Of a DNA stretch of 64,000 nucleotides, positions 42,987-52,224 are shown piece after piece; within the stretch, counting starts at the first letter, position 1; every line of letters starts with the position of its first letter. Source of the DNA: UBA993 sp964389365 (GTDB lineage Bacteria; Bacillota; Dethiobacteria; DTU022). The notes beneath the pieces are model-generated. The model was not told where the DNA came from. It saw nothing but the letters and a program-made list of their open reading frames with translations, and ran no database searches. The translations under genes and the position numbers were made by a program. The stretch covers positions 5,040-69,039 of the forward strand of contig CAYMDO010000009.1 in assembly GCA_964389365.1 (NCBI GenBank). The letters are read 5' to 3'.

Positions 42987-45074
42987 TTAGCTTTCTTCGA
43001 CTTTGGCAGCCTTGGCTGCAGCAATCACCTGCTCGGCCACCTGATGAGGCACTTCTTCGTAATGTGAAAAAGCCATGCTGAAGAAGCCCCTTCCCTGGGT
43101 CATTGAGCGCAAATCGATCGAGTATTTAAACATCTCTGCCAGCGGCACCTGGGCCCTGATTTTCTGCAGGCCGGCATCGGGTTCCATCCCCTGGATTCGG
43201 CCCCGTTTACTGTTCAGATCGCCCATAATATCGCCCATATAAGATTCCGGCACAACAACTTCAACATTTAAGATCGGCTCGAGCAGAACCGGGTTAGCCT
43301 GCTCCATGCCTTTTTTAAAAGCTTGCCCGGCAGCAATTTTAAAAGCCATTTCTGAGGAATCAACAGTGTGATAGGAGCCGTCAACCAGCTTGACCACAAC
43401 ATCGACAACTGGGTATCCGGCAACAACGCCTTCATCCATCGCCTCGCGCACACCCTTTTCTACAGCAGGGATATACTGCCTGGGTACAGCGCCGCCAAAT
43501 ATTTTATCTTCGAATACCAAGCCCAGGCCGGTCTCGGCCGGTTCCATTTCAATGAAGACATGACCGAACTGCCCCCGCCCGCCGGATTGTTTTTTATGTT
43601 TACCCTCAACCCTGGATTGGCCTTTAATCGTTTCCTTGTAAGGGACTTTCGGGGTGGTAAAGTCAACTTCGACTCCGAATTTCTGGGCCAGCCGACTGAC
43701 TATAATCTCTAGGTGCAACTCGCCAAGTCCGGAGATCACAGTTTGCTTGGTTTCAGCCTTGCGTTCTAGGCGGAAGGTAGGATCTTCTTCCAGGAAACGT
43801 GAAAGCCCGCTCATCACCTTATCTTCGTCACCCTTGGTTTTCGGCACAACCGCAAAAGAGATTACCGGCTCGGGAAAAGCTAATGGCGGAAAAACGATCG
43901 GCTTACTGCGATCACACAGGGTATCGCCGGTAGCAGTTTCCTGCAGTTTGGCAACACAGGCTATATCGCCGGTCACCACCTCTTCCATGGTAATCTGGTT
44001 TTTGCCGCGCATTGAAAATACCTGGCCGAAACGCTCGGCGGTATCTTTGGTTGAGTTGTAAATCTGGCTGTCCGGCTTCACTGTTCCTGAGTAGACCCTG
44101 AAATAGTTGATCCTTCCCACGTAAGGGTCGGCCAGGGTTTTAAATACGAATGCGGATAGGGGCTCTTCCGGGCTTGGTCTACGGCTGGCTTCTTCTCCGT
44201 TTCCCGGAAGGTGCCCTTTCAGCTCCTGCTGGTCCAGAGGAGAAGGCAGGTACTTTTTAATCAGGTTCAGCAAAGGTTGTGCCCCAAAATTTTTCGTAGA
44301 GGCAGCACAAAGAACCGGTACTATTTTGCCGTTCAGGACGCCCTGCCTCAGGCCGCGGTTAACCTCGTCATCACTCAATGTTTCGCCTTCCAGGTATTTC
44401 TCCAACAGGCTGTCGTCTGCCTCGGCAACCGACTCGACCAGTTTTTCCCTTAAAGATAACGCCTGTTCGCTCAAGTCAGCCGGAATCTCCTCTTCGGTAA
44501 CTTTCATCCCGTCACCGGAGAAGATCAGCGCTTTCTGCTTAATCAGGTCGACGACACCTTTAAAATTTGATTCCTTTCCAATCGGCATCTGCAGCGGCGC
44601 CACATTCAGGCCAAAATGGGTTCGAAGTTGTTCAAGGGTTTTATCAAAGTCGGCATTTTCACGATCAAGCTTATTGATAACCACCAGGCGGGGCAGCTTA
44701 AAGTCATTGGCATAACTCCATACCTTTTCAGTCCCAACCTCTACACCGGATACTGCACAAACTACAGTGATCACGCTATCTGCAACCCGCAAGGCCCCCA
44801 GGACATCACCGATAAAATCAAAGTAACCGGGGGTATCAAGCAGATTGACTTTGATGCCGTCCCACTCCAGGGGAGCGAGGCCGACGTTGATCGTGACCTG
44901 TTTCTTGATTTCGTCGGGATCAAAATCGGTAGTAGTGTTGCCTGCTTCGATCTTGCCCTGCCGGTTAACCGCCCCTGAGGAAAAAAGCAGCGCTTCTGTA
45001 AGTGAAGTCTTGCCGGCACCGCCGTGAGAGATTAATGCCACATTGCGAATATTTTCGCTGCTGTACTTCTTCAT
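42987..45074 (-). CDS. Elongation factor G-like translational GTPase (EF-G variant)
   Basis: A 695-residue five-domain EF-G family GTPase. The G1 loop reads SHGGAGKTSLTE rather than HVDAGKTT, and the G2/G3 region has LLDTPGYFDF and NKLDREN; domain IV carries VPYKETI and SGGRGQFGHVFIE. This divergent G1 loop marks a recognised EF-G-like subfamily that lies outside the str operon and is often a second copy besides canonical fusA. It may act in ribosome recycling or translocation under special conditions. GGAGG lies 8 bases before ATG 45074. It is monocistronic or follows leuD by 110 bases on the opposite side. Confidence 0.88.
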   Translation of the reverse strand: MKKYSSENIRNVALISHGGAGKTSLTEALLFSSGAVNRQGKIEAGNTTTDFDPDEIKKQVTINVGLAPLEWDGIKVNLLDTPGYFDFIGDVLGALRVADSVITVVCAVSGVEVGTEKVWSYANDFKLPRLVVINKLDRENADFDKTLEQLRTHFGLNVAPLQMPIGKESNFKGVVDLIKQKALIFSGDGMKVTEEEIPADLSEQALSLREKLVESVAEADDSLLEKYLEGETLSDDEVNRGLRQGVLNGKIVPVLCAASTKNFGAQPLLNLIKKYLPSPLDQQELKGHLPGNGEEASRRPSPEEPLSAFVFKTLADPYVGRINYFRVYSGTVKPDSQIYNSTKDTAERFGQVFSMRGKNQITMEEVVTGDIACVAKLQETATGDTLCDRSKPIVFPPLAFPEPVISFAVVPKTKGDEDKVMSGLSRFLEEDPTFRLERKAETKQTVISGLGELHLEIIVSRLAQKFGVEVDFTTPKVPYKETIKGQSRVEGKHKKQSGGRGQFGHVFIEMEPAETGLGLVFEDKIFGGAVPRQYIPAVEKGVREAMDEGVVAGYPVVDVVVKLVDGSYHTVDSSEMAFKIAAGQAFKKGMEQANPVLLEPILNVEVVVPESYMGDIMGDLNSKRGRIQGMEPDAGLQKIRAQVPLAEMFKYSIDLRSMTQGRGFFSMAFSHYEEVPHQVAEQVIAAAKAAKVEES

Positions 45075-45183
45075 GCATCTGCCTCCTTAACTTACCCGAC
45101 CGCGAAACAGTACCGGGTTGCCTATTAATAACCGCTAACACCCTATCATTATCGCCTAAAAAAAGCAAATGAACAACAACCTT

Positions 45184-45678
45184 TTAACCCAGGCGCGCTT
45201 TCACATATTCAACCAGGCCTCCGCAGGCTATCAATTCCCGCATGAACGGGGGAAAGGGCGCTGACTGGTAAACATCGCCATTCTGCAGGTTTGTGATCAG
45301 CCCCAGTTCCAGGTCCACTTTCAGGCGATCCCGGCCTGTTTTTAATGCGGTAAGATCGGCATCACACTCAAGGATCGGCAGCCCGATATTAATCGCATTG
45401 CGGTAAAAAATGCGGGCAAAGCTGCGGGCCACCACACAGGAAATTCCGGCCCCCCTGATTGCCAGCGGTGCATGTTCGCGAGAGCTGCCGCAGCCGAAGT
45501 TGCTGCCGGCAACGATCAGATCGCCCGCCCTGACCAGCTGCGGAAACTCCGGCCAAATATCCTCCATCAGGTGCCCGGCCAGATCTTCCGGCACCGCAGT
45601 GTTGAGGTAACGGGCAGCGATGATCGCGTCAGTATCTATATTGTCGCCAAAAATCCAAACTCTGCCTTGTATGGTCAT
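45184..45678 (-). CDS. leuD: 3-isopropylmalate dehydratase small subunit (LeuD family)
   Basis: A 164-residue aconitase swivel-domain subunit. The motif GSNFGCGSSREHAP near residue 55 is the hallmark of isopropylmalate/homoaconitate dehydratase small subunits. With LeuC it isomerises 2- and 3-isopropylmalate in leucine synthesis. ATG 45678 is preferred: GGAGGAGG lies about 8 bases upstream, and the codon overlaps the leuC stop as TGATG; the alternative ATG at 45684 is too close to the ribosome site. It is the last gene of the ilv-leu operon. Confidence 0.9.
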   Translation of the reverse strand: MTIQGRVWIFGDNIDTDAIIAARYLNTAVPEDLAGHLMEDIWPEFPQLVRAGDLIVAGSNFGCGSSREHAPLAIRGAGISCVVARSFARIFYRNAINIGLPILECDADLTALKTGRDRLKVDLELGLITNLQNGDVYQSAPFPPFMRELIACGGLVEYVKARLG

Positions 45679-46964
45679 CAACATACCTCCTCCGGGTGGA
45701 CTATCCTGCCGGCGACGGCCGAAGCAGCAGCTACTGCCGGGTTGCAAAGATAAACTTCGCTCCCCGGATGCCCCATTCTCCCTACAAAATTGCGGTTGGT
45801 CGTCGAGAGGGCCTTTTCGCCTCTAGCCAGAATCCCCATATGGCCCCCAAGGCAGGGGCCGCAAGTAGGGGTGCTAACTGCAGCCTCGGCATCAACAAAT
45901 ATTTTCAGCAGCCCTTCCTCAAGGGCTGTGCTGAAAATATTTTGCGTGGCAGGAATCACCAGCAGCCTGACTTTTGAATTAACCTTTTTTCCTTTCAGGA
46001 CTGAAGCTGCTGCCCTTAAATCTTCAATACGTCCATTGGTGCATGAACCGATAACCACCTGATCCAAATAGATATTTTTTGCCTCAGAGACCGGAAACAC
46101 ATTATCAGGCGAAGGAGGGAAAGCAACCTGCGGTTCCAGGCCGGAGACATCATAGCTGAAGACTTTTTCATAAGCCGCGTCGGAATCACTGTATACCGGA
46201 ACGTAGGGACGGTCAACCCTGTTTTTCAGATAGTCAAAAGTGATCCGGTCGGGCTGAACATAACCACACTTTCCGCCGGCTTCGATCGCCATATTGGCCA
46301 TAGTCAGCCTGCTGTCCATCGATAAGCCGTCGATTACGGGGCCGGCAAATTCCATCGCCCGGTAGCGTGCACCTTCAACCCCGATCTGGCCGATTGTAAA
46401 TAGGATCAGGTCTTTTCCGCTAACCCATGGAGCGAGCTTCCCGGAAAACTCAAAACGCATGGTCGCCGGTACTTTAAACCAGGTTTCGCCGATTGCCATT
46501 GCCGCTGCCAGGTCAGTACTGCCGACACCGGTGGCAAAGGCACCGAGCGCCCCGTACGTACAGGTATGTGAATCGGCTCCGATAATCACCGCACCGGGCC
46601 AGACCAGCCCCTTTTCGGGGAGCAGGGCGTGCTCGATGCCCATTCTTCCAACATCGTAGAAATGCCTGATCCCATGCTGATCGGCAAAACGGCGGATAAT
46701 CCGGACCTGTTCTGCAGAGGCAATATCTTTACTCGGGGTAAAATGATCGGGTACCAGGACTATCAATTCAGGGTCAAAAACCTGATCAAGCCCGAAACGC
46801 TCGAACTCCCTGATTGCCACCGGAGCTGTTACATCATTGCCTAAGGCCAGATCAACCTTAACCATGACCAGATCGCCAGGCGTTACCTTCTCCCGGCCGG
46901 CTTTCGCCGCCAGGATCTTCTCCACCATTGTTGAACCGTATTGCCGGGCCTGTACTGTGTTCAT
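45678..46964 (-). CDS. leuC: 3-isopropylmalate dehydratase large subunit (LeuC family)
   Basis: A 428-residue aconitase-family subunit with the [4Fe-4S] ligands in VIGSCTNGR near residue 300 and TCGPCLGGH near 360. HTCTYGALGAFATGVGSTD near 115 supports the short LeuC/homoaconitase group. The short length (about 425 rather than 465) is typical of the group shared by isopropylmalate, homoaconitate and dimethylmalate dehydratases, so leucine synthesis is assigned from its position after ilvN. leuA and leuB are not in the window. AGGAAAG precedes ATG 46964. Confidence 0.88.
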   Translation of the reverse strand: MNTVQARQYGSTMVEKILAAKAGREKVTPGDLVMVKVDLALGNDVTAPVAIREFERFGLDQVFDPELIVLVPDHFTPSKDIASAEQVRIIRRFADQHGIRHFYDVGRMGIEHALLPEKGLVWPGAVIIGADSHTCTYGALGAFATGVGSTDLAAAMAIGETWFKVPATMRFEFSGKLAPWVSGKDLILFTIGQIGVEGARYRAMEFAGPVIDGLSMDSRLTMANMAIEAGGKCGYVQPDRITFDYLKNRVDRPYVPVYSDSDAAYEKVFSYDVSGLEPQVAFPPSPDNVFPVSEAKNIYLDQVVIGSCTNGRIEDLRAAASVLKGKKVNSKVRLLVIPATQNIFSTALEEGLLKIFVDAEAAVSTPTCGPCLGGHMGILARGEKALSTTNRNFVGRMGHPGSEVYLCNPAVAAASAVAGRIVHPEEVC

Positions 46965-47035
46965 ATGCTTTCCTCTTTCTGTAAGTAGCTAGATCATTCC
47001 AAGATACAAAAACTGTGTAAACCTGATTGAAATAA

Positions 47036-47530
47036 TTACGCTTCCCGGGTTGTTTTCGCTCCCCGTAGCAAAGCAACTTTGCCTGTGCGAACAATCTCCC
47101 TGATCCCAAAGTGGTCAAGCATCATTTTTATTGCCTCCAGCTTGTCTTCGGTTCCGGTTACCTCAATAATCATTGAGTCGGGCGAGACATCAACCACCTT
47201 GCCCCTGAAAGTCTCAACAATTTGCTGGATATCGCTGCGATTTCCGGTCTCGGCCCTGACCTTGATCAACATCAGTTCCCGCATAACCGATGGTTCTTTT
47301 GACAGATTGCTGACTTTCAGCACGTTGATCAGCTTATGCAGCTGTTTCATCACCTGTTCAATAACCGGATCGTTGCCCTCAACTGTGATTGTCATGCGGG
47401 CCACGCCGGGTGTGACTGTTTCCCCGACAGCAATGTTCTCAATATTAAACCCGCGCCTGCTGAACAAACCAGATATCCTTGTCAGGGCGCCGGCTTTATT
47501 TTCTACAAGTATGGCCAGAACATGTTTCAT
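47036..47530 (-). CDS. ilvN: Acetolactate synthase regulatory subunit
   Basis: A 164-residue small subunit with an N-terminal ACT domain (LAILVENKAGALTRISGLFSRRGFNIE) that binds valine, and a second ACT-like C-terminal domain. It confers feedback inhibition on IlvB. It overlaps the ilvB stop by four bases (ATGA), showing translational coupling. The length is normal for the family. Confidence 0.95.
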   Translation of the reverse strand: MKHVLAILVENKAGALTRISGLFSRRGFNIENIAVGETVTPGVARMTITVEGNDPVIEQVMKQLHKLINVLKVSNLSKEPSVMRELMLIKVRAETGNRSDIQQIVETFRGKVVDVSPDSMIIEVTGTEDKLEAIKMMLDHFGIREIVRTGKVALLRGAKTTREA

Positions 47531-49221
47531 TGGAAGTCACCCCCGGTGATTATTTGATTGATCGGGTGGTTTGGTGCCACCATCGGGAAAACATTTTCCT
47601 CCGGATTGACCAAACAGTCGATCAAAACCGGGCCCTTCGTCCTGAAAGCTTCTTCGAACGCCCGTGTTGCTTCTGCTTCTGTAGCCACCCGTACAGCCCT
47701 CAACCCGTAAGCTTCCGCAACCTTGACAAAATCCGGGCTTTCGGCCAGCATCGTATGAGAGTAACGCTTTTCGTAGAAGAACTCCTGCCACTGCCGGACC
47801 ATACCCAGGGAACCGTTATTGATCAAAGCGATAGTCAGATCAAAGTTATGGTTGACCACGGTGGCCAACTCCTGAATATTCATCTGAAAACTGCCATCAC
47901 CGGTGATGCAGATCACCCGCCGACCGGGAGCTGCAAGTCGGGCGCCGATTGCGGCAGGAAAACCGTAGCCCATAGTTCCCAGTCCACCGGAAGTTAAAAA
48001 TCTTTTCGGGCCACGAATAATAAAATGCTGGGCCGTCCACATCTGGTGCTGCCCCACGTCAGTAGCGACGATGGCATCAGGTTCGGCAAGCCGGCTGAGT
48101 TCCCTGATCACAAATTGCGGCAACAGGCTGCTTTTTGCATTCCTGGAACCGGTCGATGTCGGGTATTTTGCCTGCCAGTTTTCAATCTGTTTCAGCCATT
48201 TGACGGTATTGCCGGGCTTTAATTTGCGAAGCAGATCCTCCAAAACCAGGCGCGCGTCACCGACTATCGGTATATCAATATTGACGTTTTTGCCGATTTC
48301 GGCCGGATCGATATCAATGTGAATGATCCTCGCCTTTTCGGCAAAGCTTTCAAGTTTGCCTGTAACCCGGTCATCAAATCGCACCCCTGCAGCGATGATC
48401 AAATCGGTTTCAGTCAGGGCATAGTTTGCGGTTACGCTGCCATGCATACCGGGCATCCCGAGGAAAAGGTTGCTGTCGCCCGGAAAGGCGCCGAGCCCCA
48501 TCAACGAAAGGATAACCGGAATTCTAGCTTTTTCGGCCAGCTCTCCCAAGGCCTGGTCCGCGCAGGACCTGATCAGCCCGCCTCCCCCAAAGATCACCGG
48601 TTTTCGCGCATCGCGAATCGCCTTGACCGCCCGGTTAATCTGGCCAGCGTGCCCGGAATAGGTTGGATTGTAGCCGGCAACATGACACTTCTGGTTATAT
48701 TCAAAAGAAGCTTCCTCATCGAAAATATCTTTTGGAATATCGATCAGCACCGGGCCCTGCCTCCCGGTAGAAGCAATATAAAAGGCCTCGCTTAAGACAG
48801 AAGGCAGTTCTTTAATATTTTTTACGAGGTAATTATGCTTGGTAATCGGCAGGGTAATCCCAGTAATGTCAGCTTCCTGGAAAGCATCGGTACCGATAAA
48901 CCGGCTTGCCACCTGACCGGTGATCAATACAAGAGGGACTGAATCCATGTAGGCATTGGCTATCCCGGTGACCAGGTTGGTCGCACCCGGCCCCGAGGTT
49001 GCAAAAACCACCCCCGGCTTGCCGGTTACCCTCGCATAACCGTCAGCCGCGTGCACAGCCGCCTGTTCGTGCCTAACAAGAAGGTGTTTCAAAGATAAGT
49101 CATAAAGCTGGTTATAAAGTGGGAGAACTGCCCCTCCAGGAAAACCGAAGATCTGGTCGACCCCTTCAATTTCCAGGGCCTTCATGATCATCGCCGCGCC
49201 TTTGACCATTTTTTCCTTCAT
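47527..49221 (-). CDS. ilvB: Acetolactate synthase catalytic subunit
   Basis: A 564-residue thiamine diphosphate enzyme that makes acetolactate or acetohydroxybutyrate, the first common step to valine, leucine and isoleucine. The ThDP-activating Glu is in VRHEQAAVHAADGYA near residue 45; the ThDP/Mg motif is ITGDGSFQMNIQELATV...NN near 430. ATG 49221 is preferred with AAGGGTG 8 bases upstream; a GTG at 49230 overlaps that site. It lies between ilvD and ilvN. Confidence 0.96.
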   Translation of the reverse strand: MKEKMVKGAAMIMKALEIEGVDQIFGFPGGAVLPLYNQLYDLSLKHLLVRHEQAAVHAADGYARVTGKPGVVFATSGPGATNLVTGIANAYMDSVPLVLITGQVASRFIGTDAFQEADITGITLPITKHNYLVKNIKELPSVLSEAFYIASTGRQGPVLIDIPKDIFDEEASFEYNQKCHVAGYNPTYSGHAGQINRAVKAIRDARKPVIFGGGGLIRSCADQALGELAEKARIPVILSLMGLGAFPGDSNLFLGMPGMHGSVTANYALTETDLIIAAGVRFDDRVTGKLESFAEKARIIHIDIDPAEIGKNVNIDIPIVGDARLVLEDLLRKLKPGNTVKWLKQIENWQAKYPTSTGSRNAKSSLLPQFVIRELSRLAEPDAIVATDVGQHQMWTAQHFIIRGPKRFLTSGGLGTMGYGFPAAIGARLAAPGRRVICITGDGSFQMNIQELATVVNHNFDLTIALINNGSLGMVRQWQEFFYEKRYSHTMLAESPDFVKVAEAYGLRAVRVATEAEATRAFEEAFRTKGPVLIDCLVNPEENVFPMVAPNHPINQIITGGDFQ

Positions 49222-49246
49222 ATTATTCACCCTTCATTTCAACAAC

Positions 49247-50908
49247 TTAGCGATCCAGTACCGCGCCTGAAGCCGCCGAAGAAACCAAAGCGGCGTAACG
49301 CTTCATGTAGCCGTGTGCAATTTTTGGTGCAGGTTTTATCAGCGCCTTCAGGCGTTGTTCGAGTTCTTCTTGCACCACCAGCAGATCAAGCCTGCGATTC
49401 GGAATATCAATGGCAATACGGTCTCCCTCTTCCACTAGGGCAATTGGCCCGCCGGCTGCCGCCTCGGGGGAAATATGGCCGATCGAAGCGCCACGGGTAG
49501 CCCCTGAAAAACGGCCGTCAGTAATCAGCGCTACTTCTTCATCCAGGCCCATTCCGGCCAGTGCCGCAGTGGGGGCCAGCATTTCACGCATCCCGGGCCC
49601 CCCACGCGGGCCCTCATAGCGGATTACCACGACGCTGCCGGGTTTAACTGAGCCGCGGCCGATAGCTTCGACCGCCGCATCCTCGCTGTCAAAAACCCTT
49701 GCCGTTCCTTCAAAACGCTGCATTTTCCCGGAAACAGCTCCCTGCTTGACCACGCCGCCATCAGGGGCCAGATTGCCGAACATAACAGCTAGGCCGCCTT
49801 TACTGCGATACGGTTCTTTTACCGTGCGGATTACCTGACAGTCATTTATAGACTGGTTGGCTAAGTTCTCCGCCACCGTCCTGCCGGTAACGGTAATCAG
49901 TTCACCGTCGAGCAGCTTTGCATCTAAAAGCTCTTTCATTACCGCGCCGACCCCTCCGGCTCGGTGCAGGTCTTCAATCCGGTCCGGCCCGGCCGGGCTT
50001 AAAAGGCAAAGCTGCGGCGTATTTGCGCTGATCTCGTTAATACGGTTAAGATCAAGCCGGTAACCTCTCTCGTGGGCAATAGCCGTTAAGTGCAGCAGGG
50101 TGTTGGTGGAACAGCCCAAGGCCATATCCACTGCAAGGGCGTTTTCAAATGCTTTTTGGGTCATAATCTGCCCGGCAGTTGTCTTACTGCGCACCAAATC
50201 CATTATTTTTATCCCGGCTTCCTTGGCCAGGATCAGCCTCTCGGCACTAACTGCCGGAATTGTCCCGTTGCCGGGCAAAGCCAGGCCGAGCGCTTCGGCC
50301 ATGCAATTCATTGAGTTTGCCGTAAACATCCCGGCACAGGAGCCGCAGCCGGGACAGGCTTTTGCTTCAATATCTGCCAAATCGGCTTCAGTAATCCGGC
50401 CGGCTTTTAATGCGCCGACAGCTTCAAAAACTGTACTTAAATCTATCTTCTGGCCCTGACGCAGGCCGGCCAGCATCGGCCCCCCGGAAACCAGGACTGC
50501 GGGCAGGTCGAGCCTTGCTGCAGCCATCATCATCCCCGGCGTTATTTTGTCGCAGTTGGAAATCAGGACAAGGGCATCAAAACAATGAGCTTCGGCCATC
50601 AATTCCACGCTGTCGGCCACCACTTCCCGGCTGGCCAGCGAATAGTGCATACCGGCGTGATTCATGGCTATCCCGTCACAGATACCGATTGTTGCAAACT
50701 CGATCGGTGTCCCGCCGTTTATCCGCACGCCCGCTTTAACAGCCTCGGCGATCTGCCTCAGCTGTGTATGCCCTGGAACAATTTCATTTGCCGAGTTAAC
50801 AATGCCAATTAAAGGCCGCTCCAGCTCGGCGGGGTGAAAACCGGAAGCCTTGAACAGCGAACGATGCGGAGCGCGGTCGGCTCCTCGTAAAACTTTATGG
50901 CTGCGCAT
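49247..50908 (-). CDS. ilvD: Dihydroxy-acid dehydratase
   Basis: A 553-residue IlvD/Edd dehydratase that converts dihydroxyisovalerate and dihydroxymethylvalerate to 2-keto acids. Fe-S ligands are in ISNCDKITPGMMMA near residue 120 and CPGCGSCAGMFTANSMNC near 190, and the Mg/substrate region in DGRFSGATRG near 465. ATG 50908 is preceded by GGAGG; an ATG at 50923 lies upstream of that site and would add five residues. The paralogous Edd or sugar acid dehydratases are less likely given the flanking ilv genes. Confidence 0.95.
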   Translation of the reverse strand: MRSHKVLRGADRAPHRSLFKASGFHPAELERPLIGIVNSANEIVPGHTQLRQIAEAVKAGVRINGGTPIEFATIGICDGIAMNHAGMHYSLASREVVADSVELMAEAHCFDALVLISNCDKITPGMMMAAARLDLPAVLVSGGPMLAGLRQGQKIDLSTVFEAVGALKAGRITEADLADIEAKACPGCGSCAGMFTANSMNCMAEALGLALPGNGTIPAVSAERLILAKEAGIKIMDLVRSKTTAGQIMTQKAFENALAVDMALGCSTNTLLHLTAIAHERGYRLDLNRINEISANTPQLCLLSPAGPDRIEDLHRAGGVGAVMKELLDAKLLDGELITVTGRTVAENLANQSINDCQVIRTVKEPYRSKGGLAVMFGNLAPDGGVVKQGAVSGKMQRFEGTARVFDSEDAAVEAIGRGSVKPGSVVVIRYEGPRGGPGMREMLAPTAALAGMGLDEEVALITDGRFSGATRGASIGHISPEAAAGGPIALVEEGDRIAIDIPNRRLDLLVVQEELEQRLKALIKPAPKIAHGYMKRYAALVSSAASGAVLDR

Positions 50909-50956
50909 AACAAACCTCCTCATCCAAACCCGACAGGTTCGGTTATTTAATAACTG

Positions 50957-51832
50957 CTAATTTAGCGGAGTCCCCTCGCGCCGGGTCAGTTCCCTGAACA
51001 GCTTAATCAACCGCCTGGTGATCGGCCCCGGTTTACCGCTGCCAATCAACCGCTGGTCAACGTCGATCACCGGGATCACTTCGGCGGCAGTTCCGGTAAG
51101 GAAACATTCTTCAGATACATACAGGTCATGACGGGTAAACGGCACCTCTCTTAAAGGAATCCCTTCCCCGGCGGCCAGTTCGATGATTGCCGCGCGGGTA
51201 ATCCCTTCCAGGATCCCGAGATAGGCGGGCGGAGTCAGCAGCTCTCCACGGCGATAAATAAATATATTATCACCTGTGCCTTCGCAAACGTAGCCCTGGT
51301 TGGTCAGCATCAGTGCTTCGAGTACCCCGGCCCTGTTGGCTTCGATCTTGGCATGAATATTATTGAGGTAGTTAAGGGATTTGATCTTCGGTTCCAGGGC
51401 TTCAGCGATATTCTGGCGGGTTGCCACCGTGATCACTTCCAGCCCTTTTTCGTAAAGCTCCTCCGGGTAAAGGGTAATCTTGTCTGCAATGATAAATACC
51501 TGGGCCTGCTTGCACTTGCGCGGGTCCATTCCCAAATCTCCGACACCCCTGGTCACCACCAAGCGAATATAGGCATCGCGCAGTTTGTTGGCATTAACCG
51601 TATCAACAACCGCTTTTATCATCTCTTCCCGGCTCAGGGGGATTGCCAGCATAATCGAATGGGCTGACTCGTACAGCCTCCTGACGTGCTCTACCAGCCG
51701 GAATACCCTTCCGCTATAAGCCCTTATTCCTTCAAAAACCCCGTCTCCGTAAAGTAATCCGTGATCAAAAACTGAGATTACAGCCTCTTCATCCGGAACT
51801 ATTTTGCCATTCAGGTAAATTAACCTGCCCAC
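50957..51832 (-). CDS. ilvE: Branched-chain amino acid aminotransferase
   Basis: A 291-residue fold type IV PLP transaminase. The PLP Lys is in PKIKSLNYLNN near residue 150 and the PLP phosphate/Glu segment in EGTGDNIFI near 185; GDGVFEGIRAY near 30 and PFTRHDLYVSEECFLTGTAAEV near 245 are typical. It makes or degrades valine, leucine and isoleucine. GTG 51832 follows AAGGGGTG by about 8 bases. It is the first gene after the T-box leader. Confidence 0.93.
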   Translation of the reverse strand: MGRLIYLNGKIVPDEEAVISVFDHGLLYGDGVFEGIRAYSGRVFRLVEHVRRLYESAHSIMLAIPLSREEMIKAVVDTVNANKLRDAYIRLVVTRGVGDLGMDPRKCKQAQVFIIADKITLYPEELYEKGLEVITVATRQNIAEALEPKIKSLNYLNNIHAKIEANRAGVLEALMLTNQGYVCEGTGDNIFIYRRGELLTPPAYLGILEGITRAAIIELAAGEGIPLREVPFTRHDLYVSEECFLTGTAAEVIPVIDVDQRLIGSGKPGPITRRLIKLFRELTRREGTPLN

Positions 51833-51865
51833 AAAATATCACCCCTTTACAAAAGGTATTTAATA

Positions 51866-52125
51866 GTATAAAAATACCCCTCGCCCAAAGGGGCGAAGGG
51901 AATTCCTCCGCGGTACCACCCTTTTTACTGCTCTCTGTCAGCAAAGAGATAGTGCACTCTACGATTTTGATAACGGTATCAACCCGGCCCGGTTTACTCA
52001 GCATTTCAACAGGACAGCTCCGGACCGACCTTCAGTACCTGGCTTTACCGGTTTTCAGCTGCCCCGGCTCTCTGCAAAAGCTGGTTGCTTACTCCTGTCC
52101 TTCATGGCCATTGCTTTAAAGATTG
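51866..52125 (-). ncRNA. T-box riboswitch leader of the ilv-leu operon
   Basis: On the minus strand the T-box AGGGTGGTACCGCGG is at 51908-51922. It is followed by the intrinsic terminator, a 10-bp stem CCCTTCGCCC/GGGCGAGGGG (51877-51900) with TATTTTTAT. The preceding AAAGGG can pair with CCCTT to form the antiterminator. Upstream are the stem I features AGAGAG and GGGGCAGCTGAAAACCGG (distal loop), about 52041-52075. Uncharged tRNA should bind and let transcription enter ilvE. The specifier codon lies near 52021-52034 (GAAGGTCGGTCC); GTC (Val) fits best but is not certain. Confidence 0.92.
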
Positions 52126-52131
52126 ATTATA

Positions 52132-52160
52132 ATTATAGCTTCACAGCCCTTTGGTGTCAA
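52132..52160 (-). promoter_or_regulatory. Consensus promoter of the T-box/ilv-leu operon
   Basis: Minus strand TTGACA (52155-52160), exactly 17 bases, then TATAAT (52132-52137): a perfect sigma-A promoter. Transcription should start near 52125, directly before the T-box stem I. Bases 52161-52224, between it and the pycB stop, show no terminator or gene. Confidence 0.85.
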
Positions 52161-52224
52161 CCGATAGCAGGCATTTTTAACAATATGCTCCGCAACCCTA
52201 AAATTGCCTTGACCGATAAGTTAG

